A stretch of 64,000 nt of DNA from Botryosphaeria dothidea (Eukaryota > Ascomycota > Dothideomycetes > Botryosphaeriales > Botryosphaeriaceae). The notes under the pieces were generated by a model. It was given only the letters and a program-made list of their open reading frames with translations. It did not search any database and had not been told where the DNA came from. Positions 55,776 through 64,000 of the stretch are shown here, piece by piece; the stretch's first letter is position 1; every line of letters starts with the position of its first letter. The DNA is taken from NCBI GenBank assembly GCA_011503125.2, contig WWBZ02000007.1, positions 558,001 through 622,000 of the forward strand, read 5' to 3'. Made by a program: the position numbers and the translations under genes.

Positions 55776-57327
55776 TTAAGCTGCCTCCTCGGGCGCGTCG
55801 GCCGCCTCCGAGGTGAGCGCCTGGCTCTGCTCCCTGTGCATCCGTGCCTCGATCTCCTTGAGCTGGCTTTCGCGCGCCAGCAGCTCCTGCCTCTTCTCCT
55901 GGATCTCGCGCTGGACCTTGATCTCGATCTCGCGGAGCTTCTCCTCTTCGCGGCGGAGCTGCTCTTCCTTTAGGCGCACGGACTGAGAAGCCAGGTCTTC
56001 GGGGTTCATCGATGAATCGCTGTAAACTACGGTTAGCACTTGTTCGTCACTTACGGTGGAGATTACGAGAACTTACGCAGCAGCACCACCCTCAACGCTC
56101 TTGGACAGCTTCTCGGTACGGTAGTTCTCGTACAGGAAGTCGTGAGTGATTTCCTTGAGATCCGCCAGATGGCTGTGCAGAAGAGCGCTCCTCACGGCCA
56201 GGAAGTCGGAGTGTCTTGGGTTTTCAACCTCGACAATACCCCAGGGGTACTGCCTCGCGCGGACTTTCTTGCCGCCGGCCTCCACGAACTCCTCCGAACC
56301 AACAATGGCGAAAGGCATGAGGCCCCTCAGCTCAGCATTCTCCTCGACAGTGTCCTCATCGTCCTCTTCGATATCGTAGGGGAAGTTGTAGACCGGGATG
56401 CGGTAGTGCTCAATGTCCTCCATGACAAGCTTCTTGAACTCAGCGAGCTCGGCGGGGGTGAGGGAGTCGGCCTTTCCAATGACGGGGATGACGTTGACAC
56501 GGGGCGACAGGCGCTTCATCAACTCAATGTCGAGCTCACGGAGACTGCAATTCGACATCAGCGATCATCTTCAAAGCAAATGCGGGCGAAAATATTTACC
56601 CATGGCCGGTAGGAGTGATGAAGTAGAGAAGGACGTGGACACGATTGTCACGGAAGCGGGGGTTACGCTTGATACGCGACTCCTCGGCGAGAATGTCATC
56701 GTATTGACGCTCGAGGTAGCCGACAATCTCGCCAAAGCTATGGGCACATCAGCATACAATACCATGAGTTGTGCATTGAGGTGGTATGATCCGTACCTGG
56801 CCTCGTTGTCGATCTGGTCACCAAAGCCGGGGGTGTCGACGATGGTGAGAGAAATACGCGTTCCCTCCTCATCGAGCTCTAATTCTAGGAAGCGTGCTTA
56901 GTGAAATTCTTTCGATTGCCGACAGACCGCGGCAGGGAAGCGGTGATCTGGAACCGTACCGACAGTGATGGGCTTTATCCGGACACCCTCCTCCACATGG
57001 GCATTGGTCGGGTCGTCCGAGTCCTTGTGGTTCAGGACATTCTGGCCGCAGAGGGTATTGACAAAGGTAGTGCGACCTGATTGGAGCGAGGTTGTCAGCG
57101 GTGGTGATTGGGCGCGGAAGTACACGTTGTTGGGGAAGACGTACCAGTGCCTGATGCACCACAGACCATCAGACAGAACTGGATACCCTTCTTGACATTC
57201 TTCTTCCTGCGGATCTTGATCTGTCGAAGCACCGGTCAGCCGTTCTGTAGGAATGGGGCGCGCGCGGGCGGCGGCGCATGACAGCGCGGTGTCTGGGACA
57301 GGGCAGGGATGATCGTACGGCGTTCAT
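55776..57327 (-). CDS. CDC11: Septin, Cdc11/AspA type
   Basis: Seven minus-strand exons: 57327-57319, 57220-57145, 57076-56960, 56884-56797, 56737-56600, 56544-56077 and 56019-55776; 379 residues. The first exon encodes only MNA. The polybasic membrane-binding region is KIRRKKNVKKG. The P-loop reads GASGTGRTT with Arg30 replacing the usual Lys, as in yeast Cdc11. G3 is VDTPGFGD and G4 is IGKAD. The septin-unique element (RARQYPWGIVEVENPRHSDF) and a C-terminal coiled coil (residues ~310-370, ending ESQLKEIEARMHREQ) follow. Septin octamers form rings and filaments at septation and hyphal-branching sites, with Cdc11 as the terminal subunit. Every exon junction keeps frame. The gene is head-to-head with the PROPPIN gene. 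Confidence 0.94.
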
Positions 57328-57754
57328 GTTGGGCGAGTTCAGGCGGAGCCCGTCGAGGTTGTGAAGGGATGAATGTCAATGAGCCGAGGACTGCACGGAG
57401 CGAGCGACTGTCGGCGTCAATTGAGGGTGCGGCGGAAAAGGTGGTGCCGTGTGCGGTGGGCGGAGGGACAGGAGGACGCTGAGGTCGCGGTGATGGAGAA
57501 GGCAGTGGAGAGTCGTCGGCCGCTCCTTCCCCCTAATTTCCAAAGGGTCCCTCCGCTGCTCCTGGAAGCGGCAGGGATGCGCGGTCCGGCGCTACGTTGT
57601 TCCAGAAGCCGGCCGACGCGTGGAGGAGCTGCGTGTCACGACCCGCGCCCAAGCTCGCGCCCAGGGAGCGACGGCTGCCCCGTGCGCCCAGCATCATATC
57701 GTCCACCGTCAACACCGCCCGCCGCCCGCCCACTCTCCACCGCACCTTTTCGCC
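57328..57754. promoter_or_regulatory. Bidirectional promoter between septin and PROPPIN genes
   Basis: 427 bases separate the two divergent ATGs, so both promoters must overlap here or share elements. The DNA is GC-rich with no obvious TATA box, as expected for constitutively expressed genes. Confidence 0.6.
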
Positions 57755-59076
57755 ATGAACACCCGCGCCACCATCGACGACTCGCCGCCGCCGCCCGCGC
57801 TCTCGGTGGCGTACAACAGCGATATCTCCTACTTCAGCGTCGCCCTCGAGACCGGCTTCCGCATTTACGATGCTCCCAGCTGCAAGCTCCAGAAGGTGCG
57901 TGACCTGGGCCAAGGCCTGGGCTGCGTCGAGATGATCGGAAAGACCAACTATCTCGCCCTCGTCGGAGGCGGCAAGAGCCCCAAGTACGCCCAAAACAAG
58001 GTGAGCGCTTGCTGCTCTCGGTCCCTTTGGAGTTGAGGAGCTGGAAATCTAAAGTAGGCCCGTTTCGCCGCTTCAAGATCGTCCTGTGGGATGAGGAAAA
58101 GGTGAAGTCCACTCTCACCTTCGAGCTCCGCACTCCCGTCCAGCGCGTCCGCATAAGTCAGCAATACGTCGTCGCCGTCCTGCTCAACAGCATCCACCTG
58201 TACAAGCTGTCCGCCCGTCCCGAGAAGATCAAAGAGTACGAGACAACCAACAACCCTTGGGGTCTGTGCTGCCTCAACAAGGATATTGTCGTCTTCCCCG
58301 GTCGGACACCTGGTCAAGTGCAGGTCCTCGAGCTCGCAACTCGCAATGTCAGCATCATCCCCGCCCACTCGAACGCCCTGCGTGCCCTGTCGCTCAGCCC
58401 AGACGGAACCATAATCGCCACCGCCAGTGAGCAAGGAACTCTGATTCGCTTGTGGAGCGTTGGTAGCTGTGCGAAGCTCGGCGAGTTCAGGCGCGGCATC
58501 GAGGGTGCTACCGTGTTCTCCATTGCTCTCTCGCCATCCAACGCATTCCTCGCAGTGACTTCAGACACGGGCACTCTCCACATCTTCGACCTTCCCAACG
58601 CCTCGCCCCGCCCTTCTTCCTCTGGAGGTCGTCCCGGAAGCATCAACAGTGACTTCGGCGGCGCCCTCGAGTCCGGCAACGGTGCTGCTGAACCTTCCCA
58701 GGCGTCGAAGTGGGGCTTCTTCTCCAAGATCCCCGTGTTGCCCCGCATCTTCTCCGATGTGTATTCCAATGCGTCCGCAAAGTTCGAAATCGGTGACGAG
58801 CCTGAACTATCTGCCATAAGCGCACGTCGGGGTACCAATGCTGCTGCTGTCGGCAGTACATCAGGTGCAGCCGGTGGAGGTCTGAACTGGAACACTCCAA
58901 TTCAGGGCGTCGCTGGCGGCAGACCACCCAAGGGAGTTATCGGTTGGCTCAATGACACGGAATTTTTGGTGATTGGTGCTGGCCAAGATGCCCGTTGGGA
59001 AAGGTTCCGCGTTGGTGTCTCCGAAGAGGGACGCAGGATGGTGTACAAGGATGGCTGGAAGAAGATCCTGGAGTAA
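57755..59076 (+). CDS. HSV2: PROPPIN, Hsv2/Atg18-like autophagy protein
   Basis: Exons 57755-58000 and 58078-59076 give 414 residues. The acceptor at 58077 (TTCAAG) was chosen over an earlier TAG because only it continues NK into IVLWDEEK in frame. The chain has the seven-bladed WD40-like pattern, with IPAHSNALRALSLSPDG, GTLIRLWSV and the phosphoinositide-binding FRRG motif at 219-222 (GEFRRGIEGATVFSIALS). PROPPINs bind PI3P and PI(3,5)P2 on autophagic and endosomal membranes. Length and the lack of an Atg18-type long loop suggest Hsv2 rather than Atg18. A Ser/Gly/Pro-rich insert (about 258-285) and a low-complexity Gly/Ala stretch near residue 345 sit in blade-connecting loops. It shares its promoter with the septin gene. 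Confidence 0.9.
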
Positions 59077-62000
59077 TTTTTGGACACGAGGCCTCGCTCA
59101 CGAACAATTTTTGCATGTTCAAGGCATGGTTATGATTAGATTTGTACCACGATGCATAGATTGTTGGAAGGCGTATTGGATTTGGGGGAATTTCCTGTTT
59201 CTTTTCACGTCGGGGTTGGGATATCAGGGGGAATGGCGTTTCAGGGACACATGGTACTATTGCTCGGGAAACTAGAGGGTAGGATGCATTTTGGAAACGG
59301 TTTTGAAAATCCGTTGTTGATTGTTGAATGGAAAACGATAAACATTAAGATTCGGCATGTCGTAGTCTAATGTTAAGTCCATCACTCTGCGCTTCTCCTG
59401 GTCAATAGGACTCCTTGAGAAGAATTAATTTCTCCCAGTATCCATGAAGGAACTGGACTCACTGCGTTGAGCCATTTGACAAGGTCTCATTAGGCTCCTC
59501 CGTCATCGCTACATCTTCCCAAGCTTTGAAATTTTACTTCAGAAAGATACTTCAGCACGGTTATTCAGCTGCCGAGCAAATGCGGCCGGGTCAGAGCACA
59601 GGTCTGAGGTAATTTTAGGGATTCCAAGCTGAGGAACCGAAGAAGCTGGCCACCGAAAAGGTGGTTAAGCTTCTTGGCCTCAGAGCTCAAGAGAGATCCC
59701 TTCAACTTCCTGGTGGTCGGAAAGGATGGTTCTCTATAGCAGACCGCCCCCGTGGGGACGGGAGAAAGCGGGTGTCCACAACCCTGTCTTGTCATTTCTG
59801 CTTCTCCTTTTTATCCCATTTGATCTTGATATGGATAGAATGAGGACAGTATCTTGTGCTGACATTTCGAACGTCGAGTCTCTGTTTTGCCTGGATATTC
59901 GTGAAAGGGAGTGGGTAGGCGACGGCAGTTCAACACTGATTGTGAGCTACAGGTGGCAAAGTATGGTCAGCCTCGGTACGCAGTATTCAGGATGCAGCAC
60001 ACCGTGGAACACAAACAGAAAAAAGGAAGGATATCTGAGCCTGTACGATGGAGAGTCTGCGCTGCTGCGCCTGTGTGATCCTTCGTAGATGGGGGACGTG
60101 GGAGCTTTCACTCTCCAAAATAGAGCAAGAGGGGGAGTGATTGTTGGAACCAACAGCACCTCAGAAAGGGAAACTTGAGAGAGACGCACTGCTCAATCTC
60201 AGCTTCGCTTCATGAGAGCCCGTTACGAGCATCACTGATCGCGTTCCCACATCATCTACGCCATTTCACGCACAGACAGCCAGACACTTCCACAGCGTAG
60301 CACACTGAGCTTTGCAACAATGTTCACAACCATATACAACTGCACGCGCTCGGAATCGAGGACCACACCAGCTCACATCACCACCCAGGGTCACTGCCAG
60401 ACGAGCGACTGAGAACCGACGCTCGGGTCTGAGACTCCTCCCCATTCCAAAGCAACACCCCTCAACGCCCTTGCCATCCGCAACCCGGACCCAGCGCCGC
60501 TCTACGCAAAGCAATACGCGCCCTCATCGCCGCCCGAGCCGCACAAACTCCCTCCAGCCGCCTGAAAAAACATTTCAACGCAACCGCCCGTAGCGACAGT
60601 AAAACACCCATCACGCTTTCCCCGCGCCGTAGCCTCAGTTACGCAACGTGCGAAGGCGCTCAAACCGCGGCCTGCTTCCTGCCGTGTCTCCACCCGCCGT
60701 CACTTCCAGGCCACGAAGTGGAGACAGCGCATCGACGTGCTCAGAACATTCCATGTTGTCCAATGAGCCTGCCCGGACGGCGAGAGGCGAAAAGAAAAAA
60801 AGCGGGAAATGTTGTGAAACGCGAACGTCGTGGCCACGGGCTGCAGACGGCGGGAAAGGAAAAGAGGGAAGCGTTCCCGTAGTTGCAGTGTGCGCAGGCA
60901 TCCGTGGACGCGGCGTCCCAGACCACCGGGAAGAAGGATTCGAGGGGATGTGTGGTGAGACAGGAGTGGGATGCTTGAAGAGAGACGTTGTTCTCGGGAT
61001 GTGGGTTCTGGCGGAGAGAGAAGGAGGTTAGGAGTAGGTGATTCAGGGTGGATGATTGGTGTCAAGGGGCGGGACGAAGGCGGCTGGTTCGGCTGCGGGA
61101 AGGCGCACAAGGGGAGTGTCCGGTCTGCCTGATAGGGATTGGACCCTGGTAGGAAGGGTGTGGGAATTGAGGATAGAGTAGAGATGTGCACGGGGAGCGG
61201 GAAGTCCAGGCCATCCCGTCTCATGCAAAGTGAACGGGTTGGCTGGAAGAGCAGTTACGCAGATTTCATTAAAGCAATTGAGATCAAATCTAGCGTTCAC
61301 AGATGATGCAATAGCGAGCTCTCAGGAAGTGTCAGACGTCCCGAGACGGGAAGAGGTCGAGCCGCAGAGACCCATGGTACATGATACCACTCGAGCAAAA
61401 GAGCCCATTGGCGAGTACATAATTCACTAGCAGCATCCAAAGCTCTGCAAAAAGCAAAGCTATTCTTTGGAATGAGACATATCATTTCGAACTTTTGAAT
61501 CCCGTTGCCCGTCACCGCCACCATGTCTCTCAAGCCTGTAGGTGATACAAACAATCCTTTCCACAGCCTTCCGAACTTGTTTATTATAGAATTTCCCAAA
61601 CGAGCAAGCAAGATGAATTGACCAATGTAAATTTTTCACTAAGCGCGGTAACCGCCAAATAATTATGATAGGGTACCTGCTGCCTATGAGGTCATATCAG
61701 GTCCAGAAGCTCTTTCCACATTTTGCGAAATTGGAGAAAAATAGATTGTGGGCTCAGCCTGTAGCGATTGTTCGATTTGGCAGTGCGGTGCGAGGTCCGG
61801 CCAGGAGAGTATAAAGTCAGAGATCCACCAGCGGGATCTGCCGCCAGCCGGTTAGATCCACTATGCCGTATCCGTATCCCGCGGCTCTGCCTTCACGAGA
61901 TACACAATACGTGGAATGAACTCTGAAAGTGGTTTAATCTTGCTTTCTACATGCTTCCAAGAAGTTGTTTGGCTTCATTGTACTTCACGGCTTTGGGGGT

Positions 62001-64000
62001 TTGTCTGTGTCGGTTGCATTTACCAGAAGCAGCAGCTGTGCTGATCGCTTAAGCGGTTGCTGCAATACTCCTCAGCGAACGTGCTGCCGGACGAGAGGCA
62101 TGAGGAGCTGAAGGGCGTGCACAACCTGCATCCGCGCTGAGCTTCACTACGAAAGAGAACAAAGTGCATAATCAAGGAAAATCAATAGGGCGCGCAGCGG
62201 GCGGGGCCACAGGGCTGTGCGCATGAGGAGCACAGTTGTCTAGCCGAAGAAAGAATACCCTTGGCTGGGTATTTCTCAATCAGGGTCTGGGACATGGTGG
62301 GACTCCGGCAATGGGGCCATCTTCGAGGCGGGGCCAAAGCCAGAGCTGGGAGATGGGCAATCGAGGACGAACAGGCAGCATCGTTCGACAAGGAAATTAT
62401 TATCCTGCTCGGTTCCGTTCGATTCTGTCTTTCCTGGCCACATCATCTCATTGCATCGAACAGACTGCTTGTCGTGCCAAGTCACCAATGGTGATAATGG
62501 ACTCGGAGTGGTATTTTTCGCTGAGCTGGAGCTTGGTCATTATCTCCGGCGCAAGGGCGCTGTGCCTCTTTGCTCGTCACCCGCGCCGCCGGCCCAGACC
62601 ATTTTGATGGATTGGCATCTGCTGATGATCCACGCGCTTGCCGTGGTCCGAAGCGGCCGGGGCTGTCATGCGGGACAGCGCAAAGGTGCCAATGCTGAGT
62701 GGGGCTGTGGTGGGGTTCGCAGTGGGGTGAATTGATGGCCGTCATGAGTCGTGAACATTGGCTGCCTGGGCCAGACTTCCATGATAGGCGTCTGATGAAG
62801 GTGTCGGCTGAATCGAAGCACAGGTGTGAGATCAAGATGTTCGCACTTGCAGAATCTTTGCGGGCTATAGTCGGACTTGGGTCTCGATGCGTAGGGAAAA
62901 TTGCGATTGGAGGCAAAGGCTGACGTAGGCGGGAAGGTCTCGCGAGGTTGGGATGCAGTGTTGAGACTGTCGTCATAGTCTGGGATTCGTCAGCCTCATT
63001 CTCTTTTCTTTTCCTTGATGTTCACCTCATCATTCCATCCAGGCTACTCGTCGCCGTTGAAAAAAAGCTTACGAGCACGTGCAGATGCGAGAAACATGAA
63101 GATGCATCCGGGTCAGGAGGCATGAGGAGATTTCAGTATGCTGACGCCAGACACGAGCGTTCATAGCCTGTTTGAGGGACTCTGTTCAAAGCGATGTCGT
63201 CAAGGTAACCACACGGAGGCGCACCGTTCATTCCAAGGAACTAGGTGAATTGCGACTTGGATGAGAGCAGTCAATCGCTACCGCTCTTGGATTGAGGCTT
63301 GCATAACCGGATACTGTTACTTGCAGCACGACTGAAGTCAGGGTAGTGTAATCGGCGATGCATCCTCCTATCACGATGAGCGGATCAAGTCTTATTTGCT
63401 ATATAGCCCGGGAAATGCCCTTGCTAGCCGGGTGGAATATGCACTGGCTTTCATCGGCTTGTCCAATCGGAAAGGTTTCTATCCGATGTGATCACGGCCT
63501 TTATCGACCTGACTTTCACCAAATGTTCAAATTGGTAGAGCCTGTGTGGAATCCCTTTCTTTCGTGATGAACGTTCTTGGGAGCGACATATATGCTGTAT
63601 TCTTAGCACAGCTTTTTTGCAAAAGAATGGGCTCTGAAGGTAGCCGATAGGCAGGAAGGGAAATGATCATCGCAGACGCAAACCAGCATTTCCAGACTTG
63701 TGGTTCCGTGTAGAAGATGGATGCGAGCGACCGACCTATGGCGAGCTCTGTGCAAACCCAATGCCGTCGGATAATAGCGAGGTATGCCGGCAAAGATCGG
63801 CAGCCAGCGAAGGCTCAAGGGAGGACACGTATTCCTGTTGGGCAGGGTCGACCGCAAGGGTGCCGATACAAACGCGGAGAAGCGGAGGTCGGCTAAAGTG
63901 GGTGACACTTCATACGGTATGCAATCTCAACTGCACTGTGGATTCCTTATCCAAGAGCATCTGGATGGCGCATTGCAGAACTGACTGGCTGGCGCGGGGG
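59077..64000. other. Gene-poor stretch to the window edge
   Basis: Almost 5 kb with no frame I can assign. It starts with the PROPPIN 3' UTR. An ATG in good context at 61532 followed by GTAGGT gives only a few codons after splicing. Minus-strand frames at 63527-63793 and 63603-63908 have some protein-like stretches and might belong to a gene running off the edge, but I cannot support one. No transposon ends, tRNA or array seen. Confidence 0.5.

Noticed and set aside
61532..61650. ATG in strong context followed by a GTAGGT donor
   Set aside because: Splicing to the nearby CAG gives only about 20 codons before a stop, and nothing downstream continues it.
63527..63908. Overlapping minus-strand frames near the right edge with some hydrophobic stretches
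   Set aside because: No recognisable family and the frames conflict with each other; it may be part of a gene beyond the window, but this cannot be supported.

Overview
The window is nuclear DNA of a filamentous ascomycete (Pezizomycotina; a Dothideomycete is possible but unproven). Genes are split by short introns of about 47-120 nt with GTRNGN donors, CTRAC-type branch points and YAG acceptors. They stand singly on either strand with 0.3-2 kb between them and include typical filamentous-fungal families: a Cdc11-type septin, RTA1, Gpr1/Fun34/YaaH, DUF2985, an acetylxylan esterase with XlnR-like sites, an annexin and an Och1-like GT32. I saw no bacterial, viral or organellar features.

Layout. 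0-14 kb: an MFS transporter, a PHD-finger protein like the Rpd3L subunit Cti6, a conserved fungal protein with a CxxC motif, and an orphan single-exon ORF. 14-19.3 kb: a stand-alone RNase H-fold protein, an RTA1-like membrane protein and a HAD phosphatase. 19.8-22.6 kb: a broken caspase-like gene with a C-terminal membrane anchor. 23-31 kb, all on the minus strand: acetylxylan esterase, DUF2985 membrane protein, annexin. 31.6-38.9 kb: a small Ser/His/Arg-rich protein, a GT32 glycosyltransferase, an isochorismatase-like hydrolase and an acetate-permease-family protein. 39-41 kb: two tandem paralogs of a fungal family of unknown function, each disabled by a different lesion. 41.8-48.6 kb: the RES-complex splicing factor Ist3/Cwf29, a GNAT acetyltransferase and a Dip5-like amino-acid permease. 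48.9-50.2 kb: a second RNase H-fold gene carrying a frameshift, followed by an array of hairpin repeats with covarying stems. 51.7-59 kb: a secreted type-B carboxylesterase, then the divergent pair septin Cdc11 and PROPPIN Hsv2. 59-64 kb: no gene found.

Housekeeping genes (septin, PROPPIN, Ist3, Cti6-like, annexin) have clean exon structures. All lesions lie in accessory genes. Two of the clear nonsense codons are TAG/TAA where Gln or Trp is expected, as C-to-T change at CpA (RIP-type) would give. The most unusual element is the array at 49,945-50,226: five hairpins whose arms change together while the loop and its GGCC/GGCT core stay fixed, separated by unrelated spacers. I know of no described element that matches it.

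Exon boundaries were placed by reading splice signals and frame by eye, and family assignments rest on motif recognition without database searches.
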